Shown: positions 34,221-43,675, numbered from the stretch's first letter. The stretch: 64,000 bases of DNA from Flavobacterium limi (GCF_010645075.1 NZ_JAADZV010000011.1:62001-126000), one strand, 5' to 3'. Notes: generated by a model not told the origin, from the sequence alone. Numbers and translations are program-made.

Positions 34221-35945
34221 TTAACTTTTATCTTTTTCTGTGCTGATTAAATTTACTCCGAGCTGATTATTCAGATTTAAAATTTGTTCCAGAATTTTAA
34301 TCGTAATTAAATACGTTGGCTTTACCCCTGTCGTTCCTAATCCACCTGAAGCCAGTGTGCTACCGGTTTCTAAAGGGTTGTCTGAAGCATAATATGCATA
34401 TCTTACTTTTATATCCTGAGGCACACTTTTTCTAATTTTTGATGCCGACTGAATTGCCTTTTGATAATAAGATCCTTCCATTTCCAGACCAATTACACCC
34501 CAGGTCGATTCGTGAAAAAATTTCAACAAATCCCTGTTTTGTAATGAGGTCCCTAAAACGGTTACCATCGCGCCTTCAAAAACGGCAATATCATTTCCTT
34601 CGAACATCGCACCTGTTAATTCATTTTCGAAGAAATAATTATCTGCAGTTCCTTCATTAATATGCGCTGACGGAATCATAATATCTCCTTTCCCTCCTTC
34701 CAGAATTCCGGCCTTACCCATTATTGAAACCGATTTCACATTGAGTAAAGTTTCTTTTTTATACGGTTTCAAAAGCTCATCAATCGTTTCATATGCCTGC
34801 TCGCCAAAAGCATAATCCATTACAATTATAACCGGTTTTTCTTCCCCTACATTTGCATAAGCAAAGGCTGTTTTGCTCCAGTCAATTTTGGCTGTATCAA
34901 AAATCTGGACATCAATATTGGTTCCGGATGCATCAGGTAAAGAAATCATTCCGTTTTTCAAGGCTAATTCTTCCACTAAACTTCTGGTATCTTTGGCTGC
35001 AGATTTACTTAATTCTTCATAAATAAAGAAATCCGATTTGTCTTTAAATTTCGTTTTCAGCAGCGGCGTAGCAAAAATTGAGTTCATCACACTATGCATG
35101 TTTGCACTAATGATATGAATTGGTCTTTTTAAAAGATTATTCGCCTTTAAAACTTCCTTAATGTTGGTAGCCCATATTTCTCCATGAATATGGTGTCCCA
35201 ATCGTTCTCTTAAAACCGGACTAAAAGTGATTGTTCTTTTATTGTTATCCATCATTTCCTCAATGGCTAATTTCCCAAGCCAATAGATTACATGCAGAAA
35301 ACGATCCGGCGCATTTTCAGAACCAAAAGCATCATAAATATCCAAAACTTCTTCGAATGTTCTGGCTAAAATATTAGCTGCATGCGATATAGCTTTTTCT
35401 TTTTCTATCTGAGACAGTTTTTTGGTTTGCAATATAGCCTGTTCCAGTTTGAGCCAGTCACGTGAAACTTCACCTCCGTCGTCAATTAGAACCCTGTTTT
35501 TGATTTTATGTGATTCTATAAAAATAAAAGTCAAATGTGTCAGTATATCGTAAATGTCTGAACGGCCACGCGTGATTTCAACATTCATTTGTTCCTCATC
35601 AATTCTGTAGCAGTTTCTTCTTCTTTTTGGAGGAACAATCGGCTGAAAATGCGATTTGGAATAACCTTCATCTGAAGTTAAATTGATGAAACGGCACTGT
35701 TCTATCCCTATTGGAAGACGTTCAATAACGTACAAAAGTCCATTTAGTTCTACTTTTTCTTCTGCTATATTTCCGTAGATTTCAGGACGCAATGCCAATA
35801 ATGATTCTCTTAAACTATCGCCCGAAACCCCCATTGGTTTGTAAAAACCGCGGTTGAATAAATGACGCATCGTTATGTACATTTTTTCAATTGCGGCAGA
35901 GGATTCCTGAGCTCTTGATCTTGATATATGTTTGGTTTCTTTCAT
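34221..35945 (-). CDS. Conserved flavobacterial protein with nucleoside-phosphorylase-like C-terminal half
   Basis: A 574-residue soluble protein, perhaps the DUF6909 family (from memory). The N-terminal half is helical and unrecognised. From about residue 400 it shows motifs like those of the purine nucleoside/uridine phosphorylase fold: SIMGKAGILEGGKGDIMIPS, AMVTVLGTSLQNRDLL, the nucleoside-binding-like GLEMEGSYY and a following YYASDNP in the place of the usual ISD. A nucleoside or nucleotide N-ribohydrolase or phosphorylase-like activity is possible; the reaction is unknown. It stands alone between the glycan operon and parDE. Confidence 0.6.
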   Translation of the reverse strand: MKETKHISRSRAQESSAAIEKMYITMRHLFNRGFYKPMGVSGDSLRESLLALRPEIYGNIAEEKVELNGLLYVIERLPIGIEQCRFINLTSDEGYSKSHFQPIVPPKRRRNCYRIDEEQMNVEITRGRSDIYDILTHLTFIFIESHKIKNRVLIDDGGEVSRDWLKLEQAILQTKKLSQIEKEKAISHAANILARTFEEVLDIYDAFGSENAPDRFLHVIYWLGKLAIEEMMDNNKRTITFSPVLRERLGHHIHGEIWATNIKEVLKANNLLKRPIHIISANMHSVMNSIFATPLLKTKFKDKSDFFIYEELSKSAAKDTRSLVEELALKNGMISLPDASGTNIDVQIFDTAKIDWSKTAFAYANVGEEKPVIIVMDYAFGEQAYETIDELLKPYKKETLLNVKSVSIMGKAGILEGGKGDIMIPSAHINEGTADNYFFENELTGAMFEGNDIAVFEGAMVTVLGTSLQNRDLLKFFHESTWGVIGLEMEGSYYQKAIQSASKIRKSVPQDIKVRYAYYASDNPLETGSTLASGGLGTTGVKPTYLITIKILEQILNLNNQLGVNLISTEKDKS

Positions 35946-36060
35946 TTTTTTTATTTTAAATTTCTCCGAGAGAGAAAACGAGTAATTTGTTTAAACGAAA
36001 ATAGTACTATACAGGCAATTTTATAAACCCTTAATTTTACTAAAATGTTATTACCTTTAC

Positions 36061-36357
36061 TCACTTAAGATGGTTTTCAATATCCATCATTTGGTGCAGG
36101 ATTCTGATAATTTCTAATTCATTTTTTTGAACATTTATTCTGTAAAAAATTAAATGTGATTTTACTTTACTTCTTAAATATTCTTTTCTTACATAACTAA
36201 AATCTTTTCCTGAATTCGGTTTTAAACACAAATATTCAATCTCATCAAATACTAAACTGAGATATCTGTCTGCTTGTTCTATAGACCAATTCTCAAAAGT
36301 GTATAGCCAAATTTTTTCTAAATCATAAGATGCTTCCTTACTTATCTTATAATTCAT
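36061..36357 (-). CDS. parE: ParE/RelE-type toxin
   Basis: A 98-residue toxin of the RelE/ParE fold: an N-terminal helical hairpin (YDLEKIWLYTFENWSIEQAD) and C-terminal strands with RSKVKSHLIFYRINVQKNEL then IIRILHQMMD. ParE proteins poison DNA gyrase, RelE cleaves mRNA; the helix pattern and the ParD partner favour ParE. Its start overlaps the antitoxin stop by 4 bp (ATGA), typical of such pairs. Confidence 0.92.
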   Translation of the reverse strand: MNYKISKEASYDLEKIWLYTFENWSIEQADRYLSLVFDEIEYLCLKPNSGKDFSYVRKEYLRSKVKSHLIFYRINVQKNELEIIRILHQMMDIENHLK

Positions 36358-36602
36358 TTCTTAGCATATTTTTCGTGAAGGCTGTCCATAAAAGAATCAC
36401 GATTAAAATCCTTCACAAATCCAGACTTTTCTCCTTTTTTTAATTCTTTAATTATCTCTTCCTTCTTTGTCTCTTCCTGCTCAAACATTCTTAAAGCAGC
36501 ACGGACAACTTCACTTGCAGATGAAAAACGACCCGTTTTTACTTGTGAATTAATAAAATTATCAAAATAATCTCCTAACAGTATTGATGTGTTCTTAGCC
36601 AT
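36354..36602 (-). CDS. parD: ParD-type antitoxin
   Basis: An 82-residue ribbon-helix-helix antitoxin. It begins MAKNTSILLGDYFDNFINSQ, and VKTGRFSSASEVVRAALRMF (about 20-39) is the classic ParD DNA-binding/dimer segment. The charged C-terminal tail would wrap the toxin. It comes before parE. A palindrome over the promoter is the likely autoregulatory site. Confidence 0.93.
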   Translation of the reverse strand: MAKNTSILLGDYFDNFINSQVKTGRFSSASEVVRAALRMFEQEETKKEEIIKELKKGEKSGFVKDFNRDSFMDSLHEKYAKK

Positions 36603-36619
36603 AATTGAAAAAATTTAAT

Positions 36620-36641
36620 CAAATATACCAATAATTGGTAT
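36620..36641 (-). promoter_or_regulatory. parDE promoter with overlapping operator palindrome
   Basis: The minus strand reads TATATTTG at 36620-36627, an exact TAnnTTTG element 18 bp before parD. Overlapping it, ATACCAAT (36625-36632) and ATTGGTAT (36634-36641) form a perfect 8-bp inverted repeat around one base. A ParD dimer bound there would block the promoter. Confidence 0.7.
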
Positions 36642-36696
36642 GTTATCAAAATATAGAAATTGACAATTAAACTACTTTATTTATCTTTTGAAATTT

Positions 36697-38181
36697 CTAT
36701 TTCAAATTATCCGCAATCTTTCTGTCATTCGATAATCTCGGAATTTTATTCTGTCCCCCTAATTTTCCCTGAGATTTCATATATTCCTGAAATCCGTTTT
36801 TTGAAACTTTGGTAATAACTACCTTCTGCAAAACATTTCCGGTAATTAAATCATCATAGTAAATGTTTTGTTTTCGCATCGAATCGTCTATAGCTTCGGC
36901 GAAAGCCTGCATGTTTTCAGGCTCTTTTTCAAATTCAATCAGCCATTCGTGATACGGTAATCCGCTGGCCGGAGTGATTTGCGGTGCGACGGTAAATTCA
37001 TTTATTACGATATTCGTTTCGGCGGTTGCTTCTTTCATGGCATTTTCGACTTCATTGGCAATTACGTGCTCTCCAAAAGCCGAGATATAATGTTTGATAC
37101 GACCCGAAACTATAACACGATATGGAGCTAAAGAAGTGAACTGAACCGTATCACCAATATTATATCCCCAAAGCCCTGCATTTGTAGAAACAATTAAAGC
37201 ATAATTTATCCCTACCTGAACCTCTCCAATTGTATATCGTTTTGGGTTTTCGGTAAAAAATTCATCCGCTTTTATGAACTCGTAGAAAATCCCGGAATTC
37301 AATAACAACAACATTCCTTTTTCTTTTTGTGAATCCTGATAGGCGAAAAATCCTTCCGAGGCTGGAAACAGTTCAATGCTGTCTACTTTTTTGCCAATCA
37401 TTTTTTCAAACTTCGCACGATAAGGCTCATAATTGACTCCGCCGTAAATAAACAAATTGAAGTTTTTGAATATTTCGCTGATCTTTTTTCCACCGCTTTT
37501 TTCCTGTAATTTTTCAAAGTACATCTGGACCCATGATGGAATTCCCGAAATTACAGACATATCCTCTTTAATGGTTTCTTCAACAATCGCATTTACTTTC
37601 GTTTCCCAGTCTTCGATACAATTCGTTTCCCAGGATGGCATTCGGTTTCTTTGCAGATATTTAGGAACAAAGTGCGCCACTATTCCGGAAAGTCGGCCAA
37701 AATTAATTCCGTGTTTTTCAGTCAAAATCGGACTTCCCTGCAAAAAAATCATTTTTCCATCAACAAAATGAGCATTTCCGGTTTCGTTGATATAATGCAA
37801 AATAGCGTTACGCGCCGCATTAATATGAGAAGGCATTGATTCTTTGGTAAGCGGAATATATTTGGCTCCGGATGTTGTTCCTGAAGTTTTGGCAAAATAA
37901 ATGGGTTTTCCTTTCCAGAGAATATTTTCCTGACCTGTTTTTACTTTTTCGATATAAGTTTTCAAATCTTCATAGTCCCGGATTGGAACATTTTTTTGAA
38001 AATCTGCAATTGTGGTGATTGTATCAAAATGATGGTCTTTTCCAAATTCAGTTGCTTTGGCACTTTCGATCAGACTTTTAAAAACTTTCAGCTGAGTTTC
38101 AACCGGTTTACCAGACCAGAAAAGTGTTTGGTTATATATTTTTCGGGCAAATATTTTTGCTGCTATTGACTTAATTGACAT
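36697..38181 (-). CDS. GH3 family acyl-adenylating enzyme
   Basis: A 494-residue enzyme of the GH3 branch of the adenylate-forming superfamily. The nucleotide loop is FAKTSGTTSGAKYIPLT. Later motifs are FIYGGVNYEPYR, LFPASEGFFAYQD, IGDTVQFTS and the C-terminal QNKIPRLSNDR. Plant GH3 proteins join amino acids to hormones; the bacterial substrates are unknown. The full length fits the family. Confidence 0.9.
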   Translation of the reverse strand: MSIKSIAAKIFARKIYNQTLFWSGKPVETQLKVFKSLIESAKATEFGKDHHFDTITTIADFQKNVPIRDYEDLKTYIEKVKTGQENILWKGKPIYFAKTSGTTSGAKYIPLTKESMPSHINAARNAILHYINETGNAHFVDGKMIFLQGSPILTEKHGINFGRLSGIVAHFVPKYLQRNRMPSWETNCIEDWETKVNAIVEETIKEDMSVISGIPSWVQMYFEKLQEKSGGKKISEIFKNFNLFIYGGVNYEPYRAKFEKMIGKKVDSIELFPASEGFFAYQDSQKEKGMLLLLNSGIFYEFIKADEFFTENPKRYTIGEVQVGINYALIVSTNAGLWGYNIGDTVQFTSLAPYRVIVSGRIKHYISAFGEHVIANEVENAMKEATAETNIVINEFTVAPQITPASGLPYHEWLIEFEKEPENMQAFAEAIDDSMRKQNIYYDDLITGNVLQKVVITKVSKNGFQEYMKSQGKLGGQNKIPRLSNDRKIADNLK

Positions 38182-38192
38182 TTTATGTGGTA

Positions 38193-38681
38193 TTATTTCT
38201 TTTTGTTTGCTTTGCTTCCACTTGACTGTTTTTCTATTTTGTCAACCTCTTCCCTAAGTTTCATTTCTTCTTCAGAGGCATTCATATTGGTTTCCGGAAT
38301 TTCTTCAGACTCGGCCAAAATTGAATCTTTATTGAATTTTGAATATTCTAATTCTCCATTCAGTACTTTTTGAATGGATTTGATATAAACTTCATTTTTC
38401 TTAATCAAAGTAGTTAATGAATCTGATTTTATGGCTAGTTCCAAAGCATTCTTTTTTAACTCTGAGGAAGAATATCCCGGAATAAATTCACGCAAAGGAG
38501 TAAAAGCAATTATAAAAGTAGTAATAAGGATTAAGAATATTCCGCCCAAAGAAAGAACCACAAAAACATTCATTAAATTAAGTTTAAACGAAAAAATTTC
38601 CTCAAATGTATCTTCATTCAAAATAACCAATCGGTTTTTGGTGAATAATTTTTTCCTGAAATTATGTTTTTTCCTTGGCAT
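38193..38681 (-). CDS. Single-pass membrane protein with coiled-coil tail
   Basis: A 162-residue protein. A basic N-terminus (PRKKHNFRKKLFTKNR) precedes one membrane helix (about 35-60, VFVVLSLGGIFLILITTFII), followed by a helical, then acidic and lysine-rich tail ending ANKKK. The opening resembles the N-terminal part of flavobacterial M23 peptidase-like proteins, but the peptidase domain is absent. It lies between the GH3 gene and the divergent tatA. The function is unknown. Confidence 0.7.
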   Translation of the reverse strand: MPRKKHNFRKKLFTKNRLVILNEDTFEEIFSFKLNLMNVFVVLSLGGIFLILITTFIIAFTPLREFIPGYSSSELKKNALELAIKSDSLTTLIKKNEVYIKSIQKVLNGELEYSKFNKDSILAESEEIPETNMNASEEEMKLREEVDKIEKQSSGSKANKKK

Positions 38682-38837
38682 TACGGTAATTTATATTCAC
38701 AAATATAACAATTAATGGATGTAATTATTGCTGAATAAATTTGTGCAAAACTATTTAATTTATTATTTTATAAAATATTTAACGCTGCTCAAAACAAATA
38801 TTTTAGCACAAAAATTATTCTTCTCCGTATATTTCTA

Positions 38838-38845
38838 TACCTTTG
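38838..38845 (+). promoter_or_regulatory. Candidate -7 promoter element for tatA
   Basis: TACCTTTG is an exact TAnnTTTG match, 44 bp before the tatA start. Confidence 0.55.
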
Positions 38846-38888
38846 CTCAAATATTAGAACAATTTGCTTCGGCATTAAATATACAATC

Positions 38889-39065
38889 ATGGGAAGATTA
38901 GGTCTTACAGAAATCCTTGTTATAGTAGGTATTGTGTTGTTACTTTTTGGAGGTAAAAAAATTCCAGAATTAATGAAAGGTTTAGGAAGCGGTATTAAAG
39001 AATTTAAAAACGCTGCCAAAGACGATCAGTCTGCCGTTAAAAAACAAGAAGAAGAAGTTAAATAA
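38889..39065 (+). CDS. tatA: Twin-arginine translocase subunit TatA
   Basis: A 58-residue protein. MGRLGLTEILVIVGIVLLLF is the membrane helix, then GGKKIPELMKGLGSGIKEF is the conserved hinge and amphipathic helix with the FGGKKIPEL motif, then a charged tail. TatA forms the pore that exports folded proteins. The start at 38889 is followed directly by the conserved N-terminus. It is monocistronic, with a promoter and a strong terminator; tatC is not in the window. Confidence 0.96.
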   Translation: MGRLGLTEILVIVGIVLLLFGGKKIPELMKGLGSGIKEFKNAAKDDQSAVKKQEEEVK

Positions 39066-39091
39066 GATTACTGCAAAGTGGTCTTTTAGGG

Positions 39092-39130
39092 TCCCAACTG
39101 AAATCTAAACGATTTTAGTTGGGATTTTTT
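39092..39130 (+). terminator. Terminator after tatA
   Basis: A 13-bp stem: TCCCAACTGAAAT (39092-39104) pairs with ATTTTAGTTGGGA with one G-T wobble, followed by six T. Confidence 0.85.
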
Positions 39131-39258
39131 GTTCACTTTGCAAACCTCAGCATTGGTAAAAATTCCTCTTCAATTCCTTTCCAATCCAAAATTGTGATTC
39201 TATTGTTTTTTATTTATATAAAAAATCTTACTTTTATGGTCCCTAAATTTATATAAAT

Positions 39259-40656
39259 ATGAAAAACCTATTTCTATTGGTGAGTATTTTTCTAAGTCTT
39301 GAAAATTATTCACAAACAAAACCTTTTCCTGCCAATATTGTTTTTAATAATGGTTTAATGGCATCCACAAAAAATAGTCTGGATGCATCCGAAAATTACG
39401 ATACCTGGAAATCCAATTTTACAGAAGCCTGCACAAACGGAAGATGGAGAGTAAAATTTAATTCTACAGAAACCGTTTCTGAAGGTATTGCCTACGGAAT
39501 GCTGCTTAGCGTTTACAAAGGCGATAAAGCTCTTTTTGATGGACTATGGCTCTATTACAAAGACAATGTAAATGCCAACGGCGTTATGAACTGGAAAATT
39601 AAAGGCTGTTCCGAGGTTGTAGGTAATAATGGTGCTACTGATGCTGAACTTGACGCTGCATTTGCTTTAATCGTTGCCGATTATCAATGGGGAAGCACCG
39701 GAACAATCAATTATAAAAATGATGCTAAAACTTTAATTACTGCCATTAAGAACCATGAGATAGAAGCTAGTACTTTTGTGTTAAAACCGGGCGATGATTT
39801 TGGCCAAAGCCAGATAATAAATCCTTCATACTTCTCTCCTGCTTATTACAGGGCTTTCGGAGCTTTTACTAATGATGCTGCTTTTTGGAATGCGGTTGCT
39901 TCCAAGTCTTATGTTATCATCAATAATAATTTAACTGTAAATAACGCTGTTGGCGGGCTAGTTTCTGATTGGTGTGAAGCTTCAGGAAATTATTCACCAG
40001 AAGCGCAGCCAAGAGGATATGTAAATGCTGGTAAAACCTATACCTATGATGCATGCAGAACACCTTGGAGAATTGCAGTTGACTATCTATGGTACGGAAC
40101 TCCGGATGCTAAAACGTATTCCAAAAAAGCATCAGATTTTGTTAGAATAACTCTTGGTGGAACGACAAATATCAAAGATGGTTACAATCAAAATGGGACG
40201 CTGATTGGACAATGGCATAACGCCCCTTTTGTAGGTGCTTTTGCCTGCGCAGCGATGGCTGGAGAAAATCAGATTCATTTAGATGCTTCCTATGCTGATT
40301 TAAAAAGTACAAATGAACCAGGCAATTACTTTAATCACACATTAAAAACACTGTATTCGTTTTTGCTGACAGGTAATTTCTACCTTCCGCCAACTGCAAC
40401 TTTATCGAATGATGAGTTTGATATTGAAAAATCGACCATTTCTCTTTATCCAAATCCGAGTGCTGATAAATTTACAGTTTATGCTCCTGAAAATTCAACC
40501 GTTACCGTTTTTTCTCCTCAGGGAAATCTTGTTTCAGAACAAAAAACAACTTCTGAAAATACTGAAATTAATCTTGCCAATCAATCTTCCGGTTTATATC
40601 TTATAAAAATTACAAACGGTACTAAAAGTGTCACCAAAAAAGTGATTTTAAAATAA
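39259..40656 (+). CDS. GH8 endoglucanase-type hydrolase with type IX secretion tail
   Basis: A 465-residue secreted glycoside hydrolase, with a signal peptide ending near NYSQ. The GH8 general acid is Glu75 in SEGIAYGML, followed by the GATDAELDAAFAL helix of the alpha/alpha barrel (usually ATDAD; here Asp is replaced by Glu) and YDACRTPWR with Asp264 as likely base. From about 390 a type IX sorting domain follows (ISLYPNPSADKF, then GLYLIKIT and KKVILK). It probably cuts beta-1,4-glucan or xylan outside the cell, exported by the machine that SprE belongs to. Confidence 0.92.
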   Translation: MKNLFLLVSIFLSLENYSQTKPFPANIVFNNGLMASTKNSLDASENYDTWKSNFTEACTNGRWRVKFNSTETVSEGIAYGMLLSVYKGDKALFDGLWLYYKDNVNANGVMNWKIKGCSEVVGNNGATDAELDAAFALIVADYQWGSTGTINYKNDAKTLITAIKNHEIEASTFVLKPGDDFGQSQIINPSYFSPAYYRAFGAFTNDAAFWNAVASKSYVIINNNLTVNNAVGGLVSDWCEASGNYSPEAQPRGYVNAGKTYTYDACRTPWRIAVDYLWYGTPDAKTYSKKASDFVRITLGGTTNIKDGYNQNGTLIGQWHNAPFVGAFACAAMAGENQIHLDASYADLKSTNEPGNYFNHTLKTLYSFLLTGNFYLPPTATLSNDEFDIEKSTISLYPNPSADKFTVYAPENSTVTVFSPQGNLVSEQKTTSENTEINLANQSSGLYLIKITNGTKSVTKKVILK

Positions 40657-40660
40657 ACTA

Positions 40661-40697
40661 AAAACTCCCAAACTACGAATTGTAATTTGGGAGTTTT
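40661..40697. terminator. Bidirectional terminator, copy 1 of a repeated element
   Basis: AAAACTCCCAAA (40661-40672) pairs perfectly with TTTGGGAGTTTT (40686-40697) between the convergent GH8 and DUF genes. A near copy is at 41425-41460. Confidence 0.85.
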
Positions 40698-40712
40698 AGA
40701 TTATAAATATTA

Positions 40713-41360
40713 TTACTTGCACTTGTTTCTTTCAAAAATACCAATCAGCTGCTCTAATGCTGTTTTGGTTTTAAAATCTTCTTTTTCAATAGCAGCGATA
40801 AGTTTCGGACATCCGGCAAAAGCTTCCTTAGACATTTTTTTGATATTCGATCCTGTCTGGGTATGAACCGCAATACCGGCACTCGATTTTAAAAAACCAA
40901 AATACAATTCATCTCCTTTTTTCTTTCCAAAATAATAGGTTGTATCGCCAAACTGTCCTGAAATTTTATCTTTTGAAGGATTGTATTGCATCGTTCCTGC
41001 AAAATCTACACATCCAATTTTTATATCTCTGTCATACAGAATGTAAAACCATTTTTTCTCCTTTGATTTCGAGAACTTTCCGGAAAAAGCATTGGCAGAA
41101 GTTAAATACAATCTTTCGGCCACGAACTCATTTTTGTCATCATCTGTGAATTCTATCTTTTTGATAAGATCACTGGCAATCTTTTCTTTCTTCGCTTTTT
41201 CATCTGTTTTAAAAACTACTTTAGAATCTCCATTTTCTACCATTTCTGCTAAACCGCTTTTTTTGGTTCCGTCTACCATGTATAAAACTGCTTTATTAAA
41301 TTTTGCATGGCACAGCATTGAAAATAGAAATACAACTGTAATTAAAATTGTTTTTTTCAT
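40713..41360 (-). CDS. Secreted or periplasmic protein of unknown function
   Basis: A 215-residue protein with a signal peptide (MKKTILITVVFLFSMLCHA). The mature part starts with a beta-rich segment (AVLYMVDGTKKSGLAEMVEN) and ends with a helical region and the pair of cysteines near 183 and 214 that could form a disulfide. I do not recognise the family. It is a single gene, enclosed by two near-identical terminators. Confidence 0.75.
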   Translation of the reverse strand: MKKTILITVVFLFSMLCHAKFNKAVLYMVDGTKKSGLAEMVENGDSKVVFKTDEKAKKEKIASDLIKKIEFTDDDKNEFVAERLYLTSANAFSGKFSKSKEKKWFYILYDRDIKIGCVDFAGTMQYNPSKDKISGQFGDTTYYFGKKKGDELYFGFLKSSAGIAVHTQTGSNIKKMSKEAFAGCPKLIAAIEKEDFKTKTALEQLIGIFERNKCK

Positions 41361-41424
41361 AATTTGGGGTTTAATGATTTCTTACAAATATATGGAAGAA
41401 TTATTACAGAAATTAATAAATCGA

Positions 41425-41465
41425 AAACTCCCAAACTACAGTTGCAATTTGGGAGTTTTTATCTC
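41425..41465. terminator. Terminator after tex, copy 2 of the repeated element
   Basis: AAAACTCCCAAA (41425-41436) pairs with TTTGGGAGTTTT (41449-41460). The sequence differs from the copy at 40661-40697 only in the loop. On the minus strand it ends the tex transcript. Confidence 0.8.
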
Positions 41466-41509
41466 GTAATTCCATTTTTTTTGATTTAGAATTTCAACTA
41501 TTGAAATTT

Positions 41510-43633
41510 TTACAAAACCATAGTCAGCTGAATCCTTTTTCTATCTTCATCAACCTCAGTCACCTTTACATCAACATGCTGATGCAGTTTTACAACCTCA
41601 TTTACATCGCTAACAAAACCGGCTTTTAATTGCGAAATATGAACCAGTCCGCTTTCTTTGATACCGATATCTACAAAACAGCCAAAGTTGGTAATGTTAT
41701 TGACAATTCCAGGCAAAATCATTCCGGTTTTCAAATCTTTGATTGATTTTACGTTGGCATCAAATTCGAATACCTTAGCAGATTTTCTTGGATCTAATCC
41801 GGGCTTTTCAAGCTCTTTAATGATATCTTTCAGGGTTAGTAAACCAATTTCAGGTGTAACATACTTTTCGGCCTTTATAAGCGCTGTTTTTTCTTTATTT
41901 GCAATTAATTCATTTACCGAAAGTTTCAAATCTTTTGCCATTTTCTCAACAACCGGATAAGCTTCAGGATGCACCGCCGAATTATCCAGCGGATTTTTAG
42001 CATTTGAAATCCTGATAAATGCTGCTCCCTGCTGATACGCTTTATCTCCTAAACGAGGCACTTTTTTCAGCTGTTTTCTATCTTCAAAAGGTCCGTTTTC
42101 AGAACGATATTGTACTATATTTTCAGCAAGCTTCTCTCCTATTCCACTCACATAACTTAACAAATGCTTACTGGCTGTGTTGATGTTAATCCCAACCGAG
42201 TTTACGCAGCGGATTACGGTATTATCCAGTTCTTCTTTTAGTTTAGTCTGATCAACATCATGCTGGTACTGCCCTACTCCAATCGCTTTCGGATCGATTT
42301 TTACCAGTTCGGCCAAAGGATCTGAAAGTCGTCTACCAATAGAAACCGAACCGCGAACCGTTACATCATAATTAGGAAATTCTTCTCTTGCAATTTTAGA
42401 AGCCGAATATACTGAAGCCCCTGCTTCAGAAACAATAAAAACCTGAACTGGTTTGTCGAACGCAATTTTTTTGATAAAAAATTCTGTTTCACGAGAAGCC
42501 GTTCCGTTTCCAATAGAAATTGCATCGATTTGATATGCATTTACCATAGAACGGATTTTTTTGATCGCCATGGTTTCCTCGTTTTGAGGCGCATGTGGAT
42601 AAATGGTTTCATTATATAATAAATCGCCTTTTTCGTCTAAGCAAACAACTTTACAACCACTTCTGAATCCCGGATCGATTGCTAAGATTCGTTTTTCTCC
42701 CAATGGCGGTGCTAACAAAAGCTGTCCTAAATTGTTAGCAAACACCTGAATCGAGTTCGCATCAGCCTTTGCTTTGGCTTCCTGCAGCGTTTCATTTCCA
42801 ATTGCCGGATTCAATAGACGTTTATAACTGTCTTCTATCGCGAGCTGTAAATGTGCTGTTGAATTATTCTGCTTTTTGATGATAATTTCATCAATAACAT
42901 CATACGCTTCGTCAATGTCTACATCTATTTTTAATTTTATAAAACCTTCATTTTCTGCCCGAAGCATCGCTAATAAACGGTGTGCCGGCGCTTTTGTTAA
43001 AGGCTCTTCCCAATCAAAATACTGGCTAAATTTCTGTGATCCTTCCTCCTCCGCTTTCTTTTTTACAACCTTGGTTCCAATTGTGGCTTTTCGCTGAAAT
43101 AATCTTCGAAGCTGTTTACGAACATAAATATTCTCGTTAATCCATTCGGCAACAATATCTCTCGCACCCTGAATGGCCGCTTCTTCGTTAATCACATTTT
43201 CATTTAAATATTGAGTCGAAATAAAATCGAAATCAGAATCGCTTTCCGACATCATTAATTTGGCCAATGGCTCCAATCCGAATTCACGAGCAACGTCTGC
43301 TTTTGTTTTTTTCTTCTTTTTATATGGAAGATAGAAATCTTCAATTTCCTGTAAATCAAAACTATCTTCAATTTTTTTCTTCAAATCCGGCGTAAGCGCT
43401 TTTTGCTCTTCAATAGATTTTAAAACTGCTTCTTTACGTTTTATAAGTGTATCGTATTCTTTTTGAAGTTTTGCAATCTGTTCGATTACAACTTCATCGA
43501 GATTTCCGGTGGCGTCTTTTCGATAGCGCGAAATAAACGGAATTGTACAATCTTCTTCTAAAAGTTTTACCGTGTTCTGAATATTTACTGGAGCCGTGTT
43601 AACGGATTTAGCGATGAATTGTATGTTAGTCAT
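41510..43633 (-). CDS. tex: Tex family RNA-binding transcription accessory protein
   Basis: A 707-residue protein with the Tex order of domains: an N-terminal helical part with ISRYRKDATGNLDE, a YqgF-type RNase-H-like domain (ILAIDPGFRSGCKVVCLD, about 325-342), helix-hairpin-helix motifs (INTASKHLLSYVSGIGEKLA) and a C-terminal S1 domain (GMILPGIVNNITNFGCFVDI, then GLVHISQL). Tex binds nucleic acid and the RNA polymerase elongation complex, and affects transcription. It follows the DUF3857 pair by 42 bp. Confidence 0.96.
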   Translation of the reverse strand: MTNIQFIAKSVNTAPVNIQNTVKLLEEDCTIPFISRYRKDATGNLDEVVIEQIAKLQKEYDTLIKRKEAVLKSIEEQKALTPDLKKKIEDSFDLQEIEDFYLPYKKKKKTKADVAREFGLEPLAKLMMSESDSDFDFISTQYLNENVINEEAAIQGARDIVAEWINENIYVRKQLRRLFQRKATIGTKVVKKKAEEEGSQKFSQYFDWEEPLTKAPAHRLLAMLRAENEGFIKLKIDVDIDEAYDVIDEIIIKKQNNSTAHLQLAIEDSYKRLLNPAIGNETLQEAKAKADANSIQVFANNLGQLLLAPPLGEKRILAIDPGFRSGCKVVCLDEKGDLLYNETIYPHAPQNEETMAIKKIRSMVNAYQIDAISIGNGTASRETEFFIKKIAFDKPVQVFIVSEAGASVYSASKIAREEFPNYDVTVRGSVSIGRRLSDPLAELVKIDPKAIGVGQYQHDVDQTKLKEELDNTVIRCVNSVGININTASKHLLSYVSGIGEKLAENIVQYRSENGPFEDRKQLKKVPRLGDKAYQQGAAFIRISNAKNPLDNSAVHPEAYPVVEKMAKDLKLSVNELIANKEKTALIKAEKYVTPEIGLLTLKDIIKELEKPGLDPRKSAKVFEFDANVKSIKDLKTGMILPGIVNNITNFGCFVDIGIKESGLVHISQLKAGFVSDVNEVVKLHQHVDVKVTEVDEDRKRIQLTMVL

Positions 43634-43675
43634 TTTTATTATTCTAGTAAATGAATATTTAATTTTAAAGCGTTT

